From Buttiauxella agrestis (lineage in GTDB: Bacteria > Pseudomonadota > Gammaproteobacteria > Enterobacterales > Enterobacteriaceae), in NCBI RefSeq assembly GCF_900446255.1, contig NZ_UIGI01000002.1, positions 186,001 through 250,000 of the forward strand: DNA of 64,000 bases. The letters are read 5' to 3'. This document shows, piece after piece, positions 1 to 7,679 of the stretch. Under the pieces are notes generated by a model that saw only the letters and a program-made list of their open reading frames with translations, made no database searches and was not told the origin of the DNA. A program made the position numbers and the translations under genes. Each line of letters opens with the position of its first letter. Positions within the stretch are counted from its first letter, which is position 1.

Positions 1-76
1 CAACTTACATATGCCTTTTATCGGCGGTATTGGAGAATCTGTGGTTGTCGGGCTATTCATTATTTCGGATGAGTAA
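1..76 (+). CDS. 3' end of a possible gene cut by the window edge
   Basis: A frame open from base 2 ends at TAA 74-76. Its tail is hydrophobic and Gly-rich (ending VVVGLFIISDE), which fits the C-terminus of a small membrane protein. The start is outside the window, or could be the ATG at base 11. Nothing identifies it. Confidence 0.25.
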   Translation, partial: NLHMPFIGGIGESVVVGLFIISDE

Positions 77-100
77 CAGAAATAAGGGGCAGGGCATTTT

Positions 101-391
101 ATGGATACCGATGAGCTTAAACAGCGGATAGCTGCTGGCGATTCAGCCTATATGTTGCTGGATGACGCGATGCCGAGAGCTGAAAGTCGTTTTAATCGTG
201 CGGCTGATAACCTGGCGAAATTGCTTAAGGAGATTCGTGAGCATTTCCCTGATGCGCGATTTTATACCTCGGGAGGTGATGGGTTTTGTCTTGTGCTTGG
301 GGATACACATTCCGGTGAGGCTGAAATCCCTAACCATGAACTCGCCGCGTTGCAGTCATCCACGCTGAAGGTTATGGGGGGCGACTGGTAA
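101..391 (+). CDS. hypothetical protein, 96 aa
   Basis: Small soluble protein with a helical N-terminal half (residues 1-50, many Leu/Ala/Arg) and no membrane segment. A GGGGCAGGG stretch lies about 9 bases before the ATG. It leads a run of small plus-strand genes (101-943) that look like a plasmid accessory operon. I do not recognise the family. Confidence 0.6.
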   Translation: MDTDELKQRIAAGDSAYMLLDDAMPRAESRFNRAADNLAKLLKEIREHFPDARFYTSGGDGFCLVLGDTHSGEAEIPNHELAALQSSTLKVMGGDW

Positions 392-425
392 GGCACCGAT
401 TCCGCAAACACTGAAAAGAGGAGGA

Positions 426-674
426 GTGGCGTTGAAATTAACGCGGACTCAGAAGGAACTTCTTAGACGGCTGGAGGCCGGAGAGAAGATAGAACGGGGG
501 GCTCACGACCAGTTCCGCTGGAATGCTGACGGTAAGACGTGTTCCCGGACGGCGAGGAGACTGCATTCAGCCAGGTTGATTAGGTGCATTTTCACCACGA
601 CAGGTATGAGTGATGTGCAACTTACTGAGGCGGGAATCCGGGTGCTGGAAGCAGACGGAAGAAAAATATCTTAA
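426..674 (+). CDS. small winged-helix-like protein, 82 aa
   Basis: GTG start preceded by AAGAGGAGG, a strong ribosome site, so GTG is preferred. Residues 5-20 (TRTQKELLRRLEAGEKI) form a helix, and the C-terminus reads VQLTEAGIRVLEA, like the last strand and helix of MarR-type winged-helix domains (L-T-x-x-G-x-x-x-L). The same layout recurs in the genes at 1308-1586 and 7022-7345, so this is probably a small family of plasmid DNA-binding proteins. No function is assignable. Confidence 0.6.
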   Translation: MALKLTRTQKELLRRLEAGEKIERGAHDQFRWNADGKTCSRTARRLHSARLIRCIFTTTGMSDVQLTEAGIRVLEADGRKIS

Positions 675-730
675 CCTGGGGTTGCAGGTATTGGTCGTGA
701 CGGTAGTGAGCTGGAAGAAAAGGAAAGCAT

Positions 731-943
731 ATGGCGAGACTTAGCTTTGAGAAAAGGGCGTTGTTACTCAGGACTGTGGAAGCATTTTCAGTAATGTACG
801 GCGACTGGGAAACATTATCAGCCGAAGAAACACAGGAACGAATAGGGGGTGGCGACATCATGGTTGCAGGTTTAGCTCACGTAACAGGATTTAAAGAAGA
901 AGAAATTATTAGTGCAGCAGTGCGCCAGGCGAAGAAGCGGTAA
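731..943 (+). CDS. hypothetical protein, 70 aa
   Basis: ATG preceded by GAAAAGGAAAG. Small, mixed-charge, predicted helical protein ending in basic residues (RQAKKR). It follows the winged-helix-like gene by 56 bases and may be co-transcribed with it. Family not recognised. Confidence 0.55.
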   Translation: MARLSFEKRALLLRTVEAFSVMYGDWETLSAEETQERIGGGDIMVAGLAHVTGFKEEEIISAAVRQAKKR

Positions 944-1128
944 TTTTTAAGCTTTTGTTAAAAGCAAAGTAGTCATTTCATAGAGGCTGTTTTTTATCTG
1001 GTATTAATGAAATAACACACGACTTGTATTTAAGTTTCGATTATTCATCTCGCCACTGCCAGCAAACAGCGGCACATTATTAATGTTATCCCTCGGGATT
1101 TCACATTTAAACCTGTTCAATTACCTTT

Positions 1129-1168
1129 GGGCATCAGTGAAAAAGAAGTAATTTTTTTTCTGATGCCC
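1129..1168. repeat. 9-bp-arm inverted repeat
   Basis: GGGCATCAG at 1129-1137 is exactly mirrored by CTGATGCCC at 1160-1168. The loop holds an A-rich then T-rich tract. The gap 944-1307 has no convincing gene, and this hairpin and the one at 1264-1286 are its only clear structures. It could end transcription of the upstream operon or be a protein site. Confidence 0.5.
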
Positions 1169-1263
1169 TATTAGGTTTTTTCCATTTCGGGTTAATTTAA
1201 TTCCATGGTGAACAACCAGGCAAGTGTGAATTGTTTAGATATAAATCACCCTACTGTATTTAA

Positions 1264-1290
1264 CCCCGCACATAAACCATGCGGGGCTTT
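1264..1290 (+). terminator. GC hairpin, probable terminator or leader hairpin
   Basis: CCCCGCA at 1264-1270 pairs with TGCGGGG at 1280-1286, followed by CTTTCCT. The T tract is short and the next gene starts only 18 bases on, so it may act as a leader attenuator rather than a plain terminator. Confidence 0.45.
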
Positions 1291-1307
1291 CCTCAGGACC
1301 TAATGCT

Positions 1308-1586
1308 ATGCCCAAAAAACTGACAATGGCTCAGATTTACACGCTCAGACGGATTAAGTCGGGTACGAAATACCAGCTGGACGGGCGCAAAAAAAAGGGC
1401 CGGGAGCTGCGGTATAACGTGTTCAGCCGGGTTTATGAAGGCATGAATTGTTCAAGCATTCCGGTTCTGTTCAGGTCAGGGCTCATCAAATTCACAACTG
1501 ATACGAAGGTTGCGGATTCATTGTTTCACAGTGTTGAGCTGACTGATGCCGGGAGACAAACGCTGGAAGAAAGCAAAGAACGTTAA
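1308..1586 (+). CDS. small winged-helix-like protein, 92 aa
   Basis: ATG after TCAGGACC. The N-terminus (LTMAQIYTLRRIKSGTKY) and C-terminus (VELTDAGRQTLEE) match the layout of the 426-674 product: a short helix, a basic middle and a terminal L-T-x-x-G-x-x-x-L. It is very basic around residues 25-35. Probably a paralogous small DNA-binding protein; partner and target unknown. Confidence 0.6.
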   Translation: MPKKLTMAQIYTLRRIKSGTKYQLDGRKKKGRELRYNVFSRVYEGMNCSSIPVLFRSGLIKFTTDTKVADSLFHSVELTDAGRQTLEESKER

Positions 1587-1627
1587 ATTTTACGACTGGC
1601 CGCGATACAACTTTTATGGAGCTCATC

Positions 1628-1864
1628 ATGATTAAGAAAGCTGATCCAATTGCAAACTTTAACCCAGAAATCATCTATCTGGTGTCTGGTCGTGTTTCCG
1701 GGGAAGACGATGATATCGCGATGCTTGTTGAGGCGGATTCGCAGGGTGAGGCAGAAGATAAGTTTACACAGGAACTGCAACGCATCTGGGATGATTCGTC
1801 TGCCACGGTTTTGGTCATCTCCAGTCAGCATTTCAGCACTGCTTTTACGCAGCGAGTACGGTGA
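1628..1864 (+). CDS. hypothetical protein, 78 aa
   Basis: An upstream in-frame ATG exists at 1616, but ATG 1628 has TGGAG seven bases before it and is the better start. The product is acidic (GEDDDIAMLVEAD, then SQGEAEDKF) with an alternating strand/helix pattern. No membrane segment and no known family recognised. Confidence 0.55.
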   Translation: MIKKADPIANFNPEIIYLVSGRVSGEDDDIAMLVEADSQGEAEDKFTQELQRIWDDSSATVLVISSQHFSTAFTQRVR

Positions 1865-1940
1865 AGATTGCCAGCATGGTAGCCAGGTGCAGAGCCAGGT
1901 TATCGAGCTGGGGTTATTGAGGGGAATACAGGGGAGAGTT

Positions 1941-2459
1941 ATGGAACACAGGCTTACAGGGCTTCAGCGCTTCAGTCCAGCAGTCAGCATTATCCAGATA
2001 GACAGTTATATCCACTGGATGGCGCATGGGGCGCTTAGCTTTGATGCGGAGTATCAACGTGAATACGTTTGGGGGCATGCCGAGCAACAGGCATTTCTGG
2101 CAACAGCGGCATCAGGTTTCCCGCTTGGACATGTGGCTCTTTGCCGCTTGCCCGACTGGGGCAACATTGATGGACCGTATATTGAAGTCGTGGACGGCAA
2201 GCAGCGGCTTGTGACTATGAAGCTGTTCGTGAATGACCAGATAGCTTTCTGTCATCAGGGTAAAGAATTCTATTGGTCTGATCTTAACCGCACTGAACGG
2301 CGGATTTTCACTAATGCCTCGCTCCCGGCAATCAAGCTGGATGACGCGAACTTAAGACAGAGGCTGGAGTTTTTCTACACAACAAATTTTACAGGCGTTC
2401 CTCAGAGCTGTGACCACAAACGCCGCGTGAGTGAAATGCTGCATGCAGCAGGAAAGTAA
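1941..2459 (+). CDS. DUF262-type (ParB/Srx-fold) protein, 172 aa
   Basis: Start chosen at ATG 1941 after AGGGGAGAG; the same frame is open further upstream without a good ribosome site. Residues about 33-42 (FDAEYQREYVW) and about 80-95 (EVVDGKQRLVTMKLF) are the two signature blocks of DUF262 domains, the N-terminal nucleotide-hydrolysing half of GmrS-type enzymes, where the DGQR-like segment is the active site. The C-terminal DUF1524 nuclease half is absent, so it is a stand-alone, short version. Its role on the plasmid is unknown; phage or DNA-modification defence is a guess from the family. Its stop codon lies inside an AAAGTAACTTT palindrome (2453-2463). Confidence 0.7.
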   Translation: MEHRLTGLQRFSPAVSIIQIDSYIHWMAHGALSFDAEYQREYVWGHAEQQAFLATAASGFPLGHVALCRLPDWGNIDGPYIEVVDGKQRLVTMKLFVNDQIAFCHQGKEFYWSDLNRTERRIFTNASLPAIKLDDANLRQRLEFFYTTNFTGVPQSCDHKRRVSEMLHAAGK

Positions 2460-2463
2460 CTTT
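2453..2463. repeat. AAAGTWACTTT palindrome, first of twelve
   Basis: Copies: 2453-2463, 6991-7001, 7403-7413, 8506-8516, 11466-11476, 18488-18498, 18946-18956, 19384-19394, 21986-21996, 27412-27422, 30187-30197 and 35271-35281. Oriented as GTAAC, the extended consensus is AAAAGTAACTTTYT. Half are intergenic or at gene ends, the rest inside genes. None seen after 35281. Likely a dispersed protein-binding site on the plasmid backbone. Confidence 0.8.
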
Positions 2464-2509
2464 TCGAATACTTCTGACCACACCGCAACAAATTATGGAG
2501 AGTTATTCA

Positions 2510-2673
2510 TGAAAGCATACGGGAAGTCATATTCTGTACAAGGTTGTACTTGCGCACTGTGCCGCTCACGTGGATACAGAAAAGGTAATGGCTACGGTGA
2601 TGCTCTTCGTGCCAGTAAACACCGCGCCAGGCAGCAGGCTAAACGGGAAATCAGTCGGCTTCTTCCTGTGTAA
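2510..2673 (+). CDS. small basic Cys-containing protein, 54 aa
   Basis: ATG 2510 is preceded by GGAGAG. The product starts MKAYGKSYSVQGC, has a C-x-C-x2-C cluster at residues 13-18 that could hold a metal, and ends in an Arg/Lys-rich helix. It looks like a small nucleic-acid-binding protein. I know of no assigned role. Confidence 0.55.
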
Positions 2674-2851
2674 GATGTTGGCGCAGGGGGTGATAACGAT
2701 GCGGGGATATTGTTTCTGTTTAAATCCGACCAGGCTGAAGTGATAAAACTTATATGACAGCTTATATCCCTCCGTTACAGCGCGACGATATCGACCGTAG
2801 ACGTTTTTCACGGTCACCCAAAAATACCTCGTTTCAGTGAGGCCAAGTATC

Positions 2852-3532
2852 ATGACAATTGAAAACGCATCATTCATCGAGCGAGTACTCCAATACTCAC
2901 GCGACCTGAAAAAAGCCGCCGAGCATTACATGGCTATCGCCAATAAAGACGTGCCTTATTACGATAAGGCTATGGCCCGCCAGCCGTTCGATAAACTTTT
3001 GGCACCGTCCGACCTTACGTTAATGATTGATTTGCTCCACGCTCAAAATACAGAGCTGGAGCAGTACCGTAGCGCGGCTAAAACAGCTGTAGCGTGGACT
3101 GACTCAGAAGAGTTAAGGGATGCGGGTAATAGTGGGTGCGGGTATTTATTCCCTATTGGCGGTACTGCGAATAAGTTTGCTGACCCACGCCGCCAGGTAA
3201 TGCTCTATCAAGGGCCGAGCATTCCCACGCCGGAGCTTCCAATCTATCAACTCAGGGATTGGCACTGGTACGATGCTGAAAAGCGCATTTACGAAGAAGT
3301 CACCGAGGCTGGGGGCGAGGGCCGCATTGTTTACGCTGCACCACCAGCGCCACCGCCAGCCCTTCCTGTTTATCAATATCGTATCCGCAACAGCTATAAC
3401 GGGCAGGCTTCAGCCTGGCAGACCATCAACCGTGATCAGGTAGATTTTGTGCTGAAGGCCCAACCGATTAACGCAGAGTTTCAAATAATCAGTGCGGCTG
3501 AATACGCCGCCGAGGAAAAGCAAAGTGACTGA
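2852..3532 (+). CDS. phage-type hypothetical protein, 226 aa
   Basis: ATG 2852 has GTGAGG about 8 bases upstream; the frame also opens at GTG 2837. The N-terminal third is helical. After a Pro-rich linker (YAAPPAPPPALPVY, about residues 163-176) the last 50 residues form a small domain. The Y-A-x-P-P linker is typical of modular proteins encoded in the early regions of lambdoid phages. It overlaps the next gene by 8 bases, and the three genes 2852-3934 look like a transplanted phage cassette. Function unknown. Confidence 0.6.
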   Translation: MTIENASFIERVLQYSRDLKKAAEHYMAIANKDVPYYDKAMARQPFDKLLAPSDLTLMIDLLHAQNTELEQYRSAAKTAVAWTDSEELRDAGNSGCGYLFPIGGTANKFADPRRQVMLYQGPSIPTPELPIYQLRDWHWYDAEKRIYEEVTEAGGEGRIVYAAPPAPPPALPVYQYRIRNSYNGQASAWQTINRDQVDFVLKAQPINAEFQIISAAEYAAEEKQSD

Positions 3533-3671
3533 CGAAATTAAGACGTGTGAAGGCTGCGGCAACGAAGAGCCAGAGCGAATTGAAACTTGCCCACACTGCG
3601 GAGCTGATAAGTGCGACCTGTGCGATATGGGCGATAACGTTGAATGTGGCAATTGCCCGGATGAGGGTTAA
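3525..3671 (+). CDS. small zinc-ribbon protein, 48 aa
   Basis: GTG start inside the end of the preceding gene, with GAGGAAAAG upstream; stop TAA 3669-3671. Eight cysteines sit in four C-x2-C pairs (CEGC, CPHC, CDLC, CGNC) across 48 residues, enough for two structural zinc sites. It is acidic. It lies between two phage-like genes with overlapping or nearly touching ends, which supports translation. Similar tiny zinc ribbons occur beside ninX-type genes in lambdoid phages (known context, not verified here). Confidence 0.6.
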   Translation: MTDEIKTCEGCGNEEPERIETCPHCGADKCDLCDMGDNVECGNCPDEG

Positions 3672-3676
3672 CACTG

Positions 3677-3934
3677 ATGGCAAAACTAACCAAAGCGGAA
3701 CAGAAGTGGCTGGATGATATGCAGGCGGTATTAAACCGTTGTCCGTCTAAGCGCCTGGGCTTTTACACCATGGGTGATTACAGCGTACACGTCTTTAACC
3801 TCGCTCAGTTTGATGAGGTTTGTGCGTTGATGGATAAGGGCAAACACGATTTTCACCAGGCGACCAAAGCCACTGACGCAGATTTTTATGAATCGCTGGA
3901 ATTTCCGGCTCAAGTTCAAAGCACAGCTGGCTAG
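3677..3934 (+). CDS. phage-type hypothetical protein, 85 aa
   Basis: Starts 6 bases after the zinc-ribbon gene. The opening AKLTKAEQKWLDDMQ..LNRCPS and the ending FP..VQSTAG are familiar from short conserved proteins in lambdoid prophages. No catalytic motif. It completes the phage-like trio starting at 2852. From 3935 to 4205 I see no gene. Confidence 0.65.
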   Translation: MAKLTKAEQKWLDDMQAVLNRCPSKRLGFYTMGDYSVHVFNLAQFDEVCALMDKGKHDFHQATKATDADFYESLEFPAQVQSTAG

Positions 3935-4205
3935 ACGAATACCTGTTGGAAAGATTTCAAACCATGCTACGTATCCAAATATTGTAACTCCTACTGCATA
4001 CCTTAAGCGCTGGACAGAGCTGGGAGTTTGTCTAAAACTTATAAAAATAATATATGGTGGTTTAAATATGTGAATACTTAATGGGGGCTGTAGAATAAAG
4101 ATGTATTACAGTCATTATTTAGCTTGCTGAAATAGTGACAGAACTAAATTGAATTGTTGATTTTGTGGTATAGCTTCGCTGAATGTACATACTAAGGGGT
4201 ATGCA

Positions 4206-4610
4206 ATGAAACTGAGAATTTTGTTATTCCTTGCTTTATCAGGGTGTAATAGCACACCTAATGGCAGTAACAACTTTAATATCCAACAGTTCACTGAAGT
4301 ATCAAAAATATCCATGTACAAGCTTAACAGAACCCGACCTATTGATTATAAAAGTGAAATGCCCCTGAAAGGACTGGAGGATATATGTTCTCAGTTTAAC
4401 TTCTCTCCTGAAGAGGAGAAAACCACGATAATGAATTTACTGGCTGAGGCAAATTATAACGATCCAATGTTCGCAAATTTAGGCCAGGGCGAAGACTGGA
4501 CCAAAACGAGAAACCGGGTTTCACTTCGTCAGGCCGATTTAGCTTACCAGGTTTGCTTGAATGCTTACCAGGCCAAAACCGGAATGAAAACTGAGGTTAT
4601 AAAAATGTGA
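4206..4610 (+). CDS. small lipoprotein, 134 aa
   Basis: The N-terminus MKLRILLFLALSGC is a lipoprotein signal with lipobox L-S-G-C (Cys14), so the mature protein should be anchored in the envelope. AAGGGG lies 8 bases before the ATG. The mature part is hydrophilic and has two further cysteines. No family recognised; stand-alone gene beside the toxin-antitoxin pair. Confidence 0.65.
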   Translation: MKLRILLFLALSGCNSTPNGSNNFNIQQFTEVSKISMYKLNRTRPIDYKSEMPLKGLEDICSQFNFSPEEEKTTIMNLLAEANYNDPMFANLGQGEDWTKTRNRVSLRQADLAYQVCLNAYQAKTGMKTEVIKM

Positions 4611-4713
4611 ACATTAGAGCTTTACGACAGCCCCGAGTCGAATAAAAGTACCTTTTCAAAATGTTTATCTTGTTTTTATTCATCTTGTACTCCGTTCATT
4701 TAGCAGAAAATGA

Positions 4714-5043
4714 TTAAACGTAGATCAGTCGTCTGAACAGAAGTTGCTGAATATCCTGACGTTGTGACATCACGGCATGGACTGTTATAACGCTGTCGTC
4801 CAACGAATACAAAACTCTATATCCATCGGGTGTATTACATTCCCGATATTTTGCGCAGCCGATTTTAAGCAGTTCCGGGCAGACCTGACATCCCAATGGA
4901 AACTTCCGTACTTTACTTTCGAAGTGATCGAGAACCGCAGGGATCACACTGGACGGGTCAACATCAAGCCTTCTCAGATGACTCACTATCTCTTCAAGGC
5001 TCACCCTGGCAGTAAGGGTGTACTGGATGGTAATTGAACTCAC
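4714..5043 (-). CDS. ParE/RelE-family toxin, 109 aa
   Basis: Size, position and sequence fit a RelE/ParE-fold toxin: an N-terminal helix pair, then the strand pattern CAKYRECNTPDGYRVLYSLDDSVITVHAVM, where the basic/Tyr residues and the R-V-L-Y strand are typical. The start overlaps the antitoxin stop (ATGA), giving translational coupling. The family either cleaves translated mRNA (RelE) or poisons gyrase (ParE); which applies cannot be told here. With its partner it would stabilise the plasmid. Confidence 0.75.
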   Translation of the reverse strand: MSSITIQYTLTARVSLEEIVSHLRRLDVDPSSVIPAVLDHFESKVRKFPLGCQVCPELLKIGCAKYRECNTPDGYRVLYSLDDSVITVHAVMSQRQDIQQLLFRRLIYV

Positions 5044-5270
5044 AGGAGGCCAGCCAGTAACTCGTCTTTTGAGAAAAGTTTGCCATCGGCTTTATCTTTC
5101 TCAGAAAGGGTAAGCAGCTTGAGTAATGCTATGGCGTTCTCACGTTCCTGCTGAGCATCGTATGACTCAATTACATACGCGGGTACGCCATTCTGCGTAA
5201 CCAGAATAGGTTCAGCCAGGTCTAGCGTTGCGGCGTTTTTCTTAACATAACTAATTGTTTCGACTTTCAT
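5040..5270 (-). CDS. Phd/YefM-family antitoxin, 76 aa
   Basis: The start MKVETISYVKKNAATLDL is that of Phd/YefM DNA-binding antitoxins, followed by EPILVTQNGVPAYVIESYD, the conserved strand-turn of the fold; the C-terminal tail would wrap the toxin. Start taken at ATG 5270, with GAGG about 8 bases upstream, rather than the in-frame ATG at 5282. It precedes and overlaps the toxin by 4 bases. A mirrored operator lies immediately upstream. Confidence 0.8.
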   Translation of the reverse strand: MKVETISYVKKNAATLDLAEPILVTQNGVPAYVIESYDAQQERENAIALLKLLTLSEKDKADGKLFSKDELLAGLL

Positions 5271-5273
5271 GAC

Positions 5274-5298
5274 AAACCTCATACTTAGGTTGAGGTTT
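5274..5298. promoter_or_regulatory. operator of the toxin-antitoxin operon
   Basis: AAACCTCA at 5274-5281 is exactly mirrored by TGAGGTTT at 5291-5298 just upstream of the antitoxin start, next to an AT-rich stretch that could hold the minus-strand -10. Phd/YefM antitoxins repress their own promoters at such palindromes. Confidence 0.6.
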
Positions 5299-5485
5299 AA
5301 ATATAGTCTAAATGAAGTCTTTGGACAATGGTGAACTAACGGCGCTTTCCGCCTTAAATCAGAGCAATTCGCTCAAATAATTTTGTGATAAATCCGCAAC
5401 CCCCATTGCTATGTACCTAAAATAAGGTACATTCATTTTAAGGGATGGCTATCGAGCCGCCCACTTTATGCCTCAGGGGGCTAAA

Positions 5486-5908
5486 ATGATGACTTCCACA
5501 GTTAATAATTTACTTTCTAATGGGTTTTCACCCGTACGCTGCCCGGCAACTCAAGTGGTCATGCCAAATATGACCCGTAATTTTGATGGATTTCATATCA
5601 GTTACGCCCGTAGCATTCAGCACTATGGCAGTGATACTACGGCCATTGTTTTGCAGGGCAGGGTTTTCTTGCTTCTCAATGGCTATCACGCTGATGTGCT
5701 GAGTGAGGCTGCTGAGCGAAGCGGTATTCATGGCTGCATTGATATCTTTATCGAGCGAATCGGTCAGGCTAACAAATTAAGTGAACATCGTATGGCTGCG
5801 GGAATCGATAACGATCTCTTTGAACTGGCCCCTACGGTGCTTGACGTGATTGGACAGGATTATATGGACCGGCTTATGCAGGCGGTAACCAATGAAACGG
5901 AAGAATAA
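5486..5908 (+). CDS. hypothetical protein, about 140 aa
   Basis: The frame opens at 5468, but ATG 5486 has CAGGGGG in front of it and is preferred. Mixed alpha/beta sequence with a hydrophobic strand AIVLQGRVFLLLNGYHADVL in the middle; no signal peptide. It sits 2 bases before a TTG-started DNA-binding gene and is probably co-transcribed with it. Family not recognised. Confidence 0.6.
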   Translation: MMTSTVNNLLSNGFSPVRCPATQVVMPNMTRNFDGFHISYARSIQHYGSDTTAIVLQGRVFLLLNGYHADVLSEAAERSGIHGCIDIFIERIGQANKLSEHRMAAGIDNDLFELAPTVLDVIGQDYMDRLMQAVTNETEE

Positions 5909-5910
5909 TA

Positions 5911-6147
5911 TTGGAATATGACAAGAAGGCGGCTTTAAAGCTCGCAGGGCATGCACTTTTCGGGGAGCGGTGGCAAACCGAACTGGGACGCGAATTGGGT
6001 CTGTCAGATGGCAGACGCATTCGCCAGTGGCTCTCTGGCGACCGAAATATCCCCGAAGGTGTCATGAAGGATATTTCCCGACTCCTGGCCGAAAAGAAAC
6101 TGGAAATTGAGCGGGTAATTGCAGGGTTCCCGCAGATCCCCGACTGA
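5911..6147 (+). CDS. HTH DNA-binding protein, 78 aa
   Basis: TTG start with GGAAG upstream; no in-frame ATG is available. Residues about 20-45 (WQTELGRELGLSDGRRIRQWLSG) form a helix-turn-helix of the Cro/CI or XRE type, and the D-x-R-N-I-P that follows is common in phage and plasmid versions. It could regulate the operon starting at 5486. It is one candidate for a protein that reads dispersed sites on this plasmid, without direct evidence. Confidence 0.6.
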   Translation: MEYDKKAALKLAGHALFGERWQTELGRELGLSDGRRIRQWLSGDRNIPEGVMKDISRLLAEKKLEIERVIAGFPQIPD

Positions 6148-6152
6148 TGCTA

Positions 6153-6404
6153 TTACCCCCAGGCTACATATGAAAACGCCGCCAGAGAACATAATCCGCA
6201 GACAAAAAACCAGTTGCGACGTTCTTTGCAGTGAGCCTTGCTCTGCGGGGTTTTCGCTCCTCTTTTTAAATCCTCATCGGTATAACGTTCACCAGCCCTA
6301 TCCGTCGTTTCAGGATGAAGGAACTTAACCATCAAGAAGCATTTGATTGCCAGTGCGAGAAAGCCCACTTTTAACGCTATATCAATGATATTAACAAAGT
6401 CCAT
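6153..6404 (-). CDS. small membrane protein, 83 aa
   Basis: Two hydrophobic segments (about residues 8-27 and 66-81) flank a charged middle with E-R-Y-T-D-E-D-L-K-R. Convergent with the HTH gene, 5 bases apart. From 6405 to 6834 I see no gene, only AT-rich DNA leading to the promoter region of the next operon. Confidence 0.5.
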   Translation of the reverse strand: MDFVNIIDIALKVGFLALAIKCFLMVKFLHPETTDRAGERYTDEDLKRGAKTPQSKAHCKERRNWFFVCGLCSLAAFSYVAWG

Positions 6405-6834
6405 GATTACTCATTCTTGACGTTAAACGTTTAATTTAGGCCGTAAGTATATGACAAGCCCGACATTGATTCTATGGATTCAGGAATGGTTTATATGAAC
6501 TTCTGATTTCAAATGTCAGGTCTGTTTCCTTTAAAGAACTCCGTCACTGCCTGGCCTACCCAATCACCTCGTTTCGCAGGTATACAATAAAAGCTGGCGA
6601 TGGCATCACCTGATAATCAGTATCGTGAGAGAACTCAGGTTCAACGGTCAAACACATGTTCGATTATTAATTTAACCCGCCAATATATTAAACCCCGGAC
6701 GGAATCGAAAGTAACGTCACACCCGTCACTTCTATAAATACCCCTTCATTTTCCGTCTGTAACTCCCTTAGGATTTTAAGCCTCAATGATATTCTGTTGC
6801 TCATACAGAAAAGCTAATAACAGGCGAGGTATAT

Positions 6835-7032
6835 ATGTGCGCTACTAAAAATATCAGCCGACAAAATGGTGACTCACTATTTGATGCCATTTTCTCAGAC
6901 CTGACGTCATTCCGGGAAATTGAATATCGCCGGATGGTCCAGAAAGAAAATGTCACCATGCCTGGTTGCGGTCGAACTATTACTGAAGAAAAAGTAACTT
7001 TCGATAAAGCGGGGCAGTTGAATGCAGCGTAA
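6835..7032 (+). CDS. hypothetical protein, 65 aa
   Basis: ATG preceded by GGCGAGG. Small hydrophilic protein. Residues about 52-56 read EKVTF, encoded by an AAAGTAACTTT palindrome (6991-7001). Overlaps the next gene by 11 bases. Confidence 0.5.
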   Translation: MCATKNISRQNGDSLFDAIFSDLTSFREIEYRRMVQKENVTMPGCGRTITEEKVTFDKAGQLNAA

Positions 7033-7345
7033 TCATCCTGCGGTCATGGCGCCCATCCCGGAAACGGCCAGACGCCTGTCATCCATACAGAGTGATGTTT
7101 TGTTTGTCCTCTACGGCATCGAGCAGAGAGTCAATATCAGCCAGATTCATGCAACCAGAATACGGGCCTTATTGAATAACAACCGGAGAAGTGATGTGCA
7201 TGCATCTAATTTCAGGTGTTCGTGTCGCACCCTTTCTTCCCGTGAATTGCTGACCCTCGTACATGACGAAAAATTCAGGCTGCTGTTGTCCCTCACTGAA
7301 AAGGGCAGAGCCATGGCAGCAACCTTAGCCGAGGGCCAGCAGTGA
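7022..7345 (+). CDS. small winged-helix-like protein, 107 aa
   Basis: ATG inside the end of the previous gene, with GGGGC upstream. The C-terminal LLLSLTEKGRAMAATL repeats the L-T-x-x-G-x-x-x-L signature of the proteins at 426-674 and 1308-1586, placing it in the same presumed winged-helix family, with a longer N-terminus. Two cysteines (CRC..C) lie in the middle. Role unknown. Confidence 0.55.
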   Translation: MQRNHPAVMAPIPETARRLSSIQSDVLFVLYGIEQRVNISQIHATRIRALLNNNRRSDVHASNFRCSCRTLSSRELLTLVHDEKFRLLLSLTEKGRAMAATLAEGQQ

Positions 7346-7386
7346 TCAGCATTATGGGTTTGAGGCAGAGGTAGGGATGTCCAGCT

Positions 7387-7527
7387 ATGGCTGTAAATCA
7401 GGAAAGTTACTTTTTACCCACAAAATCGGACTGGACAGATGCATGCGGGAAAATGATATGTCGGGGTTTTAATGTAATCCCTGGGGGCGGCGGCAGTTTT
7501 ATAACGGTGGTTCGAATCCGTAGTTAG
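7387..7527 (+). CDS. possible small ORF, 46 aa
   Basis: An ATG-to-TAG frame in the 335-base gap between 7345 and 7680 encodes a 46-residue peptide with a GGGGS stretch. The ribosome site is poor. It contains an AAAGTTACTTT palindrome (7403-7413). It may be non-coding; the rest of the gap has nothing clear. Confidence 0.3.
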   Translation: MAVNQESYFLPTKSDWTDACGKMICRGFNVIPGGGGSFITVVRIRS

Positions 7528-7679
7528 GTGGATAACCTTAGGATTATGCTTCTCTTTTCCCTAAAGGTTGAAAGCAGAAACGGTATGGTTACTGTGTGGA
7601 TTTGTTCACTTTCTTCCCATGAGCCTATTAGGTATTTCAGGATTCGCGTTACAATAAATACATTACTAAGGAGGTTCAC

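Noticed and set aside
7507-7527. GGTTCGAATCC resembling a tRNA T-loop
   Set aside because: The T stem pairs poorly and no matching acceptor, D or anticodon arms are found upstream; treated as chance.
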